This document shows, one piece after another, positions 52,939-59,968 of a stretch of 64,000 nucleotides of DNA. The stretch comes from RGIG8745 sp045576655 (GTDB lineage: Bacteria > Bacteroidota > Bacteroidia > Bacteroidales > Bacteroidaceae). The notes beneath the pieces are model-generated. The model searched no databases. It was given only the letters and a program-made list of their open reading frames with translations, and had not been told where the DNA came from. Where the stretch lies: the NCBI GenBank assembly GCA_045576655.1, contig JAZNGW010000044.1, forward strand, positions 1 through 64,000, read 5' to 3'. Each line of letters starts with the position of its first letter. Within the stretch, counting starts at the first letter, position 1. Made by a program: the position numbers and the translations under genes.

Positions 52939-54382
52939 TATCCTCTTCCTCCTTGTCCAAATTACCGCTCCAGAGGTATTTGCGCGTTTCTTCCACTATG
53001 ACGTTTGAGAGAAACAGCAGGCAGAGGAGGTTCGGTATGGCCATCAGAGCATTGAATATGTCGGCGAGGTTCCAAACGACGTCAAGGCTTACTACCGCTC
53101 CCAGATAGACCGTAATGAGAAATACCACACGGTAGGCGTTAGTAGCGTTGCGTTGCCTGATTCTGTAGTATTCTTCCGAAGCGTTTTTCCCCCTTTTGTG
53201 GTGGCGGAACCACTTGTTTGACAAGTACTCCAGTCCGCGCTCTCCGTAGAGTCCCCAACCGAGAATCGTTGAGAACGCAAAAGTCAGTGTGCCTAATGCT
53301 AAAATCGGTTCACCGACGTAAGGAATCTTCGAGAACGCCATCTTAGTCAGTTCGCCCCCGTCATTCACGCTAATCTCAGGATATGCCAGAATGGACGAAA
53401 CGATGGTTATGCCCGTGAGAGCGCAGATGACCACAGTGTCCCAGAAAGTTCCAGTTGATGACACCAACGCCTGGCGCACTGGATTCTTCGTCTGTGCCGA
53501 TGCTGCCACGATTGGGGCGGAACCCAGTCCGGACTCGTTAGAAAATAGTCCGCGGGCTATACCGTAGCGGGCAGCAATCATGATTGATGCTCCCGCAAAA
53601 CCGCCTCCAGCAGCCTCAGGGTTGAATGCCGACTCCATGATGAGTTTCAGCGCGGGCCACACATAGCCGCTGTTAATGCAGAGGACGGTGATGCACCCCA
53701 GGATGTAGAAACCAGCCATGAGCGGCACTAAGGTTCCGCAGCAACGGGCTATGCTCTTCACTCCGCCCATGATGACGGCTGCCGCAAAAATCGTGATTAT
53801 GCCGCCCACAACAATAGGTGATATGCCGTATACCTCGCTGCTCATAGTTGATATGGCGTTGGCCTGAACCGTCGAGCCGATGCCGAATGTGGCAATGGCG
53901 GTAAAGACGGCAAATGCAACTGCCATAAATTTCCAGAACTTACGTTTGGCACCCTTTGCCGGTTTTGCCAGTCCGTTCTCTATGGCGTACATCGGACCGC
54001 CAAGCATCCTGCCGTTTGAACTTACGCGATATTTCACGGCAAGAAGTCCCTCGCCGTATTTCGTGGCAATGCCTAACACGCCCGTAATCCAGCACCAGAA
54101 CACTGCTCCCGGACCTCCCAGGGCGATGGCAGTGCCTACACCCACAATGTTTCCCGTTCCGATAGTGGCAGCCAGGGCTGTTGTTAATGCGCCGAACTGC
54201 GACACTTCGCCCGAAGCACCCTTGTCCTTGCTCAGCGAAAGACGTATTGCCATGAGCAGATGCTTTTGAGGCAGTCGCAAACGAACGGTCAGGAATATGT
54301 GTGTTCCCAGCAATAGCAGCAGCATGGGCGGTCCCCATACCCAACCGCTCACTTCTGTCAGTATGTCATTAATAAAATCCAT
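52928..54382 (-). CDS. Sodium:alanine/glycine symporter (AGCS family)
   Basis: This is a 484-residue inner-membrane carrier that imports alanine or glycine with Na+. I choose ATG 54382, because a promoter at 54415-54422 would start transcription near 54408 and the upstream in-frame codon (TTG 54406) falls at that point. Family signatures include ATIGTGNIVGVGTAIALGGPGAVFW near residues 59-83 and GLFSNESGLGSAPIVAA near 277-293. About ten hydrophobic segments are visible. Confidence 0.93.
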   Translation of the reverse strand: MDFINDILTEVSGWVWGPPMLLLLLGTHIFLTVRLRLPQKHLLMAIRLSLSKDKGASGEVSQFGALTTALAATIGTGNIVGVGTAIALGGPGAVFWCWITGVLGIATKYGEGLLAVKYRVSSNGRMLGGPMYAIENGLAKPAKGAKRKFWKFMAVAFAVFTAIATFGIGSTVQANAISTMSSEVYGISPIVVGGIITIFAAAVIMGGVKSIARCCGTLVPLMAGFYILGCITVLCINSGYVWPALKLIMESAFNPEAAGGGFAGASIMIAARYGIARGLFSNESGLGSAPIVAASAQTKNPVRQALVSSTGTFWDTVVICALTGITIVSSILAYPEISVNDGGELTKMAFSKIPYVGEPILALGTLTFAFSTILGWGLYGERGLEYLSNKWFRHHKRGKNASEEYYRIRQRNATNAYRVVFLITVYLGAVVSLDVVWNLADIFNALMAIPNLLCLLFLSNVIVEETRKYLWSGNLDKEEEDIKG

Positions 54383-54414
54383 GAGATAGTTTGGTTGATT
54401 GTGCAACGAAGTTG

Positions 54415-54422
54415 CAAAGATA
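54415..54422 (-). promoter_or_regulatory. Promoter -7 element for the AGCS symporter
   Basis: The minus strand reads TATCTTTG, matching TAnnTTTG, 33 bp before the chosen start codon. Confidence 0.7.
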
Positions 54423-54486
54423 CGAAATATGTGCCAATGTGTGAAGCATTAAGCGGCGCGGTGCGCTCTGCTTCCGAAAATATCAG

Positions 54487-54494
54487 TAACTTTG
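54487..54494 (+). promoter_or_regulatory. Promoter -7 element for the DMT transporter
   Basis: TAACTTTG matches TAnnTTTG. Transcription would begin near 54501, only about 10 nt before ATG 54511, so the in-frame ATG at 54520 is also a possible start. Confidence 0.65.
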
Positions 54495-54510
54495 CAACTG
54501 AAAAAGACTC

Positions 54511-55440
54511 ATGACAGATATGACAGAACAAAAAACAAGTATATTCCAGCGTCCCGTATGGGTCGTGGTCTTTGCTCTCACGGCGGCAATATCGTGGGGA
54601 TGGGCTTATCCGCTTATCAAACTCGGTTTTGGAGAGTTTGCCATCACGCAGGAGATGACTGGTAGCAAGATGCTCTTCGCTGGTATCCGTTTTGCCATTT
54701 CAGGATTTATAATTCTTGCCATAGCGGCAGCCACACGCCGAAGTTTTAAGGTTTGCAACACTGCGGGCTGGAGCTACATACTTTTGTTCTCCCTGATGAA
54801 CACCTCGCTCCATTACGCATTCTTCTACATAGGACTGTCCCATAGTGAAGGAGCGCGGGCAGCAATCCTCAATTCCTTGAGCGTCTTCTCGCTGGTGCTT
54901 CTTGCCTGCGTGTTCTTCAAGAGCGACCGCTTGACAACCAATAAGATAGTGGGTTGTATCGTGGGTTTTGCTGGAGTGCTTGCCCTCAACGTCGGGGGAG
55001 GCAGCAGCGGACAGTTCACGTTCTTGGGCGACGGTATGATAATTCTTAATGCGCTTTGCTCGGCTGTGGCAGGGCTTATGACTCGCGGACTGGGTCGCCG
55101 AGTAGATGTATTCGTGGGCACAGGATATAGCCTTGCTATTGGCGGCGTCATGCTTGTGGCAGCCGGACTCGTTACAGGTGGCGCTTTGCCTGTAGTTAAC
55201 TTGTCCGGACTCACTATTCTGTCGCTTCTTATATGTATCTCCACCCTCGGTTTTGCGCTCTACAACAAACTTCTCAGTTGCAACCCCGTGGGTAAGGTGG
55301 CAATCTTCAATTCGCTTATCCCTGCAGTGGGTGCACTCACCTCATGCCTCTGCCTCAGTGAACCTTTCTACTGGAAGTATGTCGTTGCGGCAGTTCTTGC
55401 AACTCTCGGCATATATATCATTAACAAAGGGAAGAAGTAA
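54511..55440 (+). CDS. DMT-superfamily transporter (EamA domains)
   Basis: This is a 309-residue inner-membrane protein with about ten transmembrane segments in two EamA repeats. AISWGWAYPLIKLGFGEF near residues 20-37 opens the first. EamA proteins export or import small metabolites such as amino acids; the substrate cannot be told. It is divergent from the AGCS symporter and convergent with the GH28-like gene. Confidence 0.9.
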   Translation: MTDMTEQKTSIFQRPVWVVVFALTAAISWGWAYPLIKLGFGEFAITQEMTGSKMLFAGIRFAISGFIILAIAAATRRSFKVCNTAGWSYILLFSLMNTSLHYAFFYIGLSHSEGARAAILNSLSVFSLVLLACVFFKSDRLTTNKIVGCIVGFAGVLALNVGGGSSGQFTFLGDGMIILNALCSAVAGLMTRGLGRRVDVFVGTGYSLAIGGVMLVAAGLVTGGALPVVNLSGLTILSLLICISTLGFALYNKLLSCNPVGKVAIFNSLIPAVGALTSCLCLSEPFYWKYVVAAVLATLGIYIINKGKK

Positions 55441-55460
55441 CGTTTAAACGGAAAATCTCG

Positions 55461-57125
55461 TCACTCTATTGCTTTTTCGCTTCTAACGAGGTCTATTGTT
55501 CGGTCCTTCAAGCCGCAGAATTCCTTCAGTTTGATATTCTTTGCCTCTTTGAGAATTAAGTGAGGAGAACCGACTGGCTTGTCGGCGCGTATGTCGTGCA
55601 ATCGCACGTCTTCTGCATCAATGATCAGCACTGCAGGACGTCCGTCCTGTTCTATTGTTTCCAATGTTACATTGTTTATAGACACATTTTTGGCATGGCT
55701 GATGAAAAGTCCGTACGTAGGCAGTATGCCGTGTGAGGACGGTTCGGGATAGCCCTGCTCCATCTGTGGCACATCGTAAGAGCTTGGTGCCTTATCGCTC
55801 TTGTCATCGTTTTTAGTTGCAGCGGTGGCACTGCTGTTGCTGTGTTTCCCCGTTTCGTTTAGTCTGTTGTTCCCTCTGGTGAAAAATGGGTTGGCACCTC
55901 TTTGCTCAGCCACGTCATCCATTGTTATGCCACCTTTGTACTGTATGTGTATGTTGCTCAAGGCCACGTCTTCTATCATGTGGTTCTCTATGCCGAATAT
56001 CATTGAGGCGTAGCGGCAATCGGCATTCTTAACACTGATGTTGCTCAGCATTACTCGTCTTATAGCCCCCACAGATGTTCCTTCGGGACCGCGTGCGCGG
56101 TTGCCCAGACGGACGTAGATAGGTGAGTTGCATATGTCACGCATCACAATATTGCTGATAGCAATGTCCTCGATGACACCTCCGTCTACAGTTTCAAGCG
56201 CCAGTCCCCGACACCGGTCAAAAGTGCAGTTTGAGATAGTTATGTTACGGAATCCGCCGTTCGATTCTGTTCCGAACTTTATGCGCCCTGTAGGACCGTC
56301 GCGGTCTGGAGCGGTGTTGGTTGTAGTTCCGTAAGTGCCGTCAAGCATCGAACCTATGTCGTAGCCCAACACATGGCAGTTGGTGATTGTGACATTTTCT
56401 GTTGCCTTTGCATATCCCAGAGCGTACGAGCTTTTAAGCACGATGGCATCATCGTTTAGAGTGTTCACGTGGCAGTTGCTGACTCTGACGTTGGAGCAAC
56501 AGTCTATGTCAAAGCCGTCGCGGTTCGTGTCGCAACGCACATTGTCGATAGTCAGATTGTCCACACCGGTAAGAAGCAAGGCGAAGTGCCCGCACCGTAG
56601 CATGCTGATGTCGCGTATGGTCACGTTGCGGCACTCTTTAAGAGCGATGGCTTTGTTGGCGGCAGGATGTCCGTTCATGAGTCTTTGTCCGCGAGTCAGC
56701 CCGTCAGTTCCGTCGATTAGCCCAAATCCTTCTATCGTAACATCATGCAAACCAATGCCCCAAATGAGGGAGTTTTTCCAATGGCTGTGCCCAAAGTCCT
56801 GATATGTTGACGTGTTTTCCTCTGGAAGGTCATAATGGTGATCAGCAGTAGGCTCGGCAGCCCTCACTATTGCACCGTGGTCGAGATAAAGGCGGATGTT
56901 GCTCTGCAGTCTTATGGAGAGGCACTGATACAGCCCTGCAGGAAAATATACCGTTCCGCCACCTTTGCTTGACGCGGCTTCTATAGCCTTGTTAATGGAG
57001 TGGCTGTCAATGCTCGTACCGTCCCCCTTGGCGCCATAGTCCTTCACGTTAAATACAGTTGAGGCAGTGACGTTAGTGCAGAAAAACATTAAAATTGACG
57101 CTAACAGTAATATGCGTTTTGCCAT
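55461..57125 (-). CDS. GH28-like secreted protein (polygalacturonase fold)
   Basis: This is a 554-residue protein with a signal peptide (residues 1-21) and a right-handed beta-helix. The N-terminus shows the pectate-lyase-3 pattern (VKDYGAKGDGTSIDSHSINKAIE near 27-49). GH28 catalytic features are present in part: an NRDGFDID segment, NDDAIVLKS and GRIKFGTES. The position of the usual GHG histidine reads LGYDIGS, so that histidine is missing. Activity on pectin is likely but may differ from classic polygalacturonase. It probably shares an operon with the DUF456 gene 27 bp upstream. Confidence 0.85.
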   Translation of the reverse strand: MAKRILLLASILMFFCTNVTASTVFNVKDYGAKGDGTSIDSHSINKAIEAASSKGGGTVYFPAGLYQCLSIRLQSNIRLYLDHGAIVRAAEPTADHHYDLPEENTSTYQDFGHSHWKNSLIWGIGLHDVTIEGFGLIDGTDGLTRGQRLMNGHPAANKAIALKECRNVTIRDISMLRCGHFALLLTGVDNLTIDNVRCDTNRDGFDIDCCSNVRVSNCHVNTLNDDAIVLKSSYALGYAKATENVTITNCHVLGYDIGSMLDGTYGTTTNTAPDRDGPTGRIKFGTESNGGFRNITISNCTFDRCRGLALETVDGGVIEDIAISNIVMRDICNSPIYVRLGNRARGPEGTSVGAIRRVMLSNISVKNADCRYASMIFGIENHMIEDVALSNIHIQYKGGITMDDVAEQRGANPFFTRGNNRLNETGKHSNSSATAATKNDDKSDKAPSSYDVPQMEQGYPEPSSHGILPTYGLFISHAKNVSINNVTLETIEQDGRPAVLIIDAEDVRLHDIRADKPVGSPHLILKEAKNIKLKEFCGLKDRTIDLVRSEKAIE

Positions 57126-57152
57126 TGTATGCTGTTTTTAGTGATATTCTTG

Positions 57153-57629
57153 TCAATCCCAAAAGCCTATTACCATCATCACGATGACGGCAATGCCGTA
57201 GAAGAACTTCATCCCAGTGGTCAGGATGAAAGCCACGAACGACAGCGAAGCCACCTTGAGTGCCTGCCCAAACGGTTTCTTCGTCAGGAGTTCGCCTACT
57301 AACGCTCCGATGAACGGTCCGAGAATCAGTCCCCACGGACCGCAGAACAAACCTATGATCAGACCGATTGTGGCACCGTGCATACTCAGTTTCGAACCGC
57401 CCCCAAGTTTTGTCATCCATATCGGGGCTATATAGTCAATCACGCTCACCACCACCATCAGTACGCCCATCACCCACAGACTTGTAGACGACACGCTTCC
57501 TTTGTCGTACAGCCACATCATCCATAGCGTAACGTAACTGACTGGAGGACCAGGTAGCATCGGAACTATTGCTCCCACCAGTCCCACAACAGCGCACACG
57601 ATAGCTAAAGTAATCCAAACGTATTCCAT
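57153..57629 (-). CDS. DUF456 membrane protein
   Basis: This is a 158-residue, very hydrophobic protein with about four transmembrane segments. The glycine-rich ATIGLIIGLFCGPWGLILGPFIGA stretch (near residues 86-109) is typical of DUF456. Its function is unknown. It is the first gene of a likely pair with the GH28-like gene, although no functional link is known. Confidence 0.88.
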   Translation of the reverse strand: MEYVWITLAIVCAVVGLVGAIVPMLPGPPVSYVTLWMMWLYDKGSVSSTSLWVMGVLMVVVSVIDYIAPIWMTKLGGGSKLSMHGATIGLIIGLFCGPWGLILGPFIGALVGELLTKKPFGQALKVASLSFVAFILTTGMKFFYGIAVIVMMVIGFWD

Positions 57630-57663
57630 AAATTGCGGTTGTTTTCTATGTTGTTAAACAAGA

Positions 57664-57671
57664 CAAAGTTA
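57664..57671 (-). promoter_or_regulatory. Promoter -7 element for the DUF456 gene
   Basis: The minus strand reads TAACTTTG, matching TAnnTTTG, 35 bp before the start codon. Confidence 0.65.
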
Positions 57672-57703
57672 GCATTTGTTGTTTATAACTACAAGAATGT
57701 AAT

Positions 57704-57742
57704 GAAAAAGGATGGTGGCATTTCTGCTCTCCCCATCCTTTA
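57704..57742 (-). terminator. Rho-independent terminator of the 38-codon gene
   Basis: On the minus strand AAAGGATGG pairs with CCATCCTTT around a 17-nt loop and is followed by a T-rich run. It begins 14 bp after the stop codon of the small gene. Confidence 0.8.
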
Positions 57743-57755
57743 TTGTTTGTTAATA

Positions 57756-57872
57756 TCACCTTTCCTTCTGAAGTTTGGCAGCCTCATCCGCCAGAAATTG
57801 GCGAAGAGTGCGACCGTCATCAGTCCACATAGAATCCAGTGTTTCCTGTGTAAGTTTGCGACCACCGGCCAT
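57756..57872 (-). CDS. Small hypothetical protein, 38 residues
   Basis: This short gene lies in the 600-bp gap between glnA and the DUF456 gene. It encodes MAGGRKLTQETLDSMW followed by a charged helical stretch ending in LQKER, with no signal peptide or cysteines. Codons are mostly RNY-like and resemble those of neighbouring genes. A terminator follows at 57704-57742, and a near-match promoter (AATCTTTG, minus strand, 57901-57910 region) lies upstream with a leader of about 25 nt. Overlapping longer frames on both strands look less like coding sequence. I do not recognise the family; an amphipathic regulator or ribosome- or RNA-associated microprotein is possible. Confidence 0.65.
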   Translation of the reverse strand: MAGGRKLTQETLDSMWTDDGRTLRQFLADEAAKLQKER

Positions 57873-58047
57873 GTAGTTATAGTAACATAGAGGGAAAAAT
57901 TCAAAGATTTAGGAGAAAAAAAGGCTATTTTCCCGTTTTGCACCATTTTTTTTATCTCCTTTTGTGAAATGTCTGCTCGGTGCAAAGTTTGGAATGCTTG
58001 CCCGAAAACTTCTTCATGATGCGTTGCATAAATCGAATTTCCTGCAT

Positions 58048-58145
58048 GAAAACTATATATTGCAGTGCGTTATATACAAAACACAGTGCGTTATGTGCAT
58101 AACGCAGTGCATTATATACAAAACGCAGTGCGTTATAGAGTTTTC
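58048..58145. repeat. 21-bp tetra-repeat hairpin element, array 4
   Basis: Four contiguous 21-bp units (58061-58144) share the pattern CGCAGTGCGTTATATACAAA. AGT is at unit positions 4-6, TATAC at 13-17 and AAA at 18-20, the same skeleton as array 1. The flanks GAAAACTATATA and TATAGAGTTTTC form an inverted repeat (11 of 12). The left half pairs with the right half over about 48 positions at roughly 75% identity, so the whole element forms one hairpin. Confidence 0.82.
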
Positions 58146-58161
58146 TGTGGGGTGTCAGTGG

Positions 58162-58202
58162 AAAAAAACATCCGCAAAGCTGTTTTGTTAGCCTTGCGGA
58201 TG
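58162..58202 (-). terminator. Rho-independent terminator of glnA
   Basis: On the minus strand CATCCGCAAGGC pairs with GCTTTGCGGATG (one G-U pair) around a 10-nt loop and is followed by seven Ts. It lies about 25 bp after the glnA stop. Confidence 0.92.
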
Positions 58203-58227
58203 CTTATATGTAGGGCGGATAGGGTGA

Positions 58228-59730
58228 TTATCCGCAGTGGAAGTACTGGTTGACGAGTTTGAGCATCTCTTCCTGGTTGCCGTTGATGTCGGCACGGAGG
58301 GTGCGGTCGCCGTAAGAACGGAGCTTCTTGATGATGCCGTCGATCATGGCTGGACTGAACACGTTGTACTGTTCGAAGACGGCACGCTGCTTTTCGATGC
58401 AGTCGGCTGACGCTTCGCAACTGTCTGGCAGGCAAGCGAGTGAGTTGAGTTTGTCGGCGTTCTCCTTCTGATGGATGTTGACGTTGACGTATGTCTTTTC
58501 GGCGATGTCGAGTGCGTTGTCGAGTTCGAAACCGTGGCGGCATGCTACTGCGAGTCCTGCTATGAGCTGGTAGATGTCGGCAGAACCGTCTGGCGAGCGC
58601 ATCTCTACAGTCTGCTTCTGAGTTGTGTCGTAGTTGCTTTCCTGCTCAAGCGGGTTGGCAATCTTGCACATGTCGCTCTTTGCAGCCCATCCGAGCGGTA
58701 CGCGCACGAGCACAGAGCGGTTGCGGTCGCCCCAGCAGATGTTTGTTGGCGCTTCCTGGTGAGGTACAAGGCGGAAGTATGAAGTAGGGTTTGTGTTGCC
58801 GAATGCGGTGATTGACGGTGCGAGCTGCATCATGCCGGCGATGGCGCGGCGTGCTGTGGCTGAGAGTACTCCGCCGTCGAGCATCTGGTTCTGTCCGTCC
58901 TTGACGATGCGCATGTGGATGTGCAGACCTGAACCGGCCTTGCCCGCTGTAATCTTTGGTGCGAACGTGATGTCGTAGCCCAGTTCGTAGGCGAGGTTGC
59001 GAATGATCCACTTCGCTATCATGAGTTGGTCGGCAGCGTCTTCTGCATTGACTGGGAGGAACTCGATTTCGTTCTGCTCGTATATCATGCCGTCGATGGT
59101 GAAGTTGCCCACCTCTGAGTGGCCGTACTTGATTTGTCCGCCAGCCTGAGCGATGTATGCCATGCACTGTGTGCGGAACTCGTTGAACTTGGCGTAAGGT
59201 GCCGACTCGTGGTAGCCCTTCTGGTCGGTTGCTGGGAACATTTCCGTGTCGGGCGCAATGACGTAGTACTCAAGTTCGCCCATTGCCTGGAACTCCATGC
59301 CTGTCACTTCCTTGAATGCGCGGCATGCCTTGCGCAGTGTGTTTTCGGGTGAGCTCTCAAGCGGTTCGCCGTCCTTATTGAAGTAGGAGCAGAGCATGGA
59401 GAGGGTAGGGATTTCGGCAAACGGATCGAGGAACGCTGTGCTGAAGCGTGGCAGGACATAGAGGTCGCTGCTGCCTGCCTCGATGAACGGGAAGAGGCTT
59501 GAGCCGTCTACGCGCTCGCCGCAAGTGAGGATGGCGTCGAGGTATGCCATGTTGTTGATGACGAAGTTGAGTGTCTTCAGGCGTCCGTCGCCTGCGGGGT
59601 ACATGAAGTTGACCATGCGCACGCCGTTCTCCTGGATGAAGCGGATGATGTCCGCCTTTGTGAACTCCTTGCAAGGTTTGCCGAGGAAGACAACGAGCTT
59701 GTTCGGATTCATTTCGAGTTCTCTGTTCAT
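58228..59730 (-). CDS. glnA: Glutamine synthetase
   Basis: This enzyme makes glutamine from glutamate, ammonia and ATP and is central to nitrogen assimilation. The 500-residue product is of the GSI-type fold. The catalytic-domain signatures include GELEYYVI near residues 147-154, GSGLHIHM near 264-271 and RVPLGWAAKSD near 338-348, with VEMRSPDGSADIY near 374-386 forming the substrate site. It has its own terminator and a promoter at 59810-59817. The start could instead be the in-frame ATG six codons later. Confidence 0.94.
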   Translation of the reverse strand: MNRELEMNPNKLVVFLGKPCKEFTKADIIRFIQENGVRMVNFMYPAGDGRLKTLNFVINNMAYLDAILTCGERVDGSSLFPFIEAGSSDLYVLPRFSTAFLDPFAEIPTLSMLCSYFNKDGEPLESSPENTLRKACRAFKEVTGMEFQAMGELEYYVIAPDTEMFPATDQKGYHESAPYAKFNEFRTQCMAYIAQAGGQIKYGHSEVGNFTIDGMIYEQNEIEFLPVNAEDAADQLMIAKWIIRNLAYELGYDITFAPKITAGKAGSGLHIHMRIVKDGQNQMLDGGVLSATARRAIAGMMQLAPSITAFGNTNPTSYFRLVPHQEAPTNICWGDRNRSVLVRVPLGWAAKSDMCKIANPLEQESNYDTTQKQTVEMRSPDGSADIYQLIAGLAVACRHGFELDNALDIAEKTYVNVNIHQKENADKLNSLACLPDSCEASADCIEKQRAVFEQYNVFSPAMIDGIIKKLRSYGDRTLRADINGNQEEMLKLVNQYFHCG

Positions 59731-59809
59731 ATATATTAATGTTTAGTGTTTAATGTTTAGGTGGTAGTGTTTAGGGGTACCTCCAATACTCCTCAGTTGC
59801 TCAGTTGCG

Positions 59810-59837
59810 CAAATATACGAAAATTTGTTTATTTTTG
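59810..59837. promoter_or_regulatory. Divergent promoters for glnA (-) and a broken gene (+)
   Basis: On the minus strand 59810-59817 reads TATATTTG, and on the plus strand 59830-59837 reads TATTTTTG. Both match TAnnTTTG. They sit back to back with about 12 bp between them. The minus promoter gives glnA a leader of about 70 nt; the plus promoter lies 17 bp before the remnant at 59855. Confidence 0.6.
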
Positions 59838-59854
59838 CAGTAAATACAATTAAT

Positions 59855-59968
59855 ATGGCAATTATCAGAATAAATGTTTTCTTGCTTGCTCTGCTATGTG
59901 CTGTGGGTGCTATGGCGCAAGGCCTTGCGGTCAATGGGGCTTGCTGTTGTCTCTACGTCATAGCCTAA
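59855..59968 (+). pseudogene. 5' remnant of a secreted-protein gene (or a 37-residue secreted peptide)
   Basis: ATG 59855 opens a frame of 37 codons. Residues 1-22 (MAIIRINVFLLALLCAVGAMAQ) form a textbook signal peptide with AMA/Q cleavage, and a matching promoter stands just upstream. After about residue 24 the frame runs antisense through the 3' end of the GH28-GH105 gene and reads ACCCLYVIA before a stop. The simplest reading is that a deletion or rearrangement removed the rest of a secreted-protein gene. A tiny secreted Cys-rich peptide is the alternative. Confidence 0.6.

Noticed and set aside
57633..57890. 85-codon plus-strand frame in the same gap
   Set aside because: It runs through the DUF456 promoter and both arms of a terminator, and its product has no recognisable feature.
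57740..57985. 81-codon minus frame overlapping the 38-codon gene
   Set aside because: It covers the same DNA in another frame with less coding-like codons; the 38-codon frame fits the terminator and promoter better.
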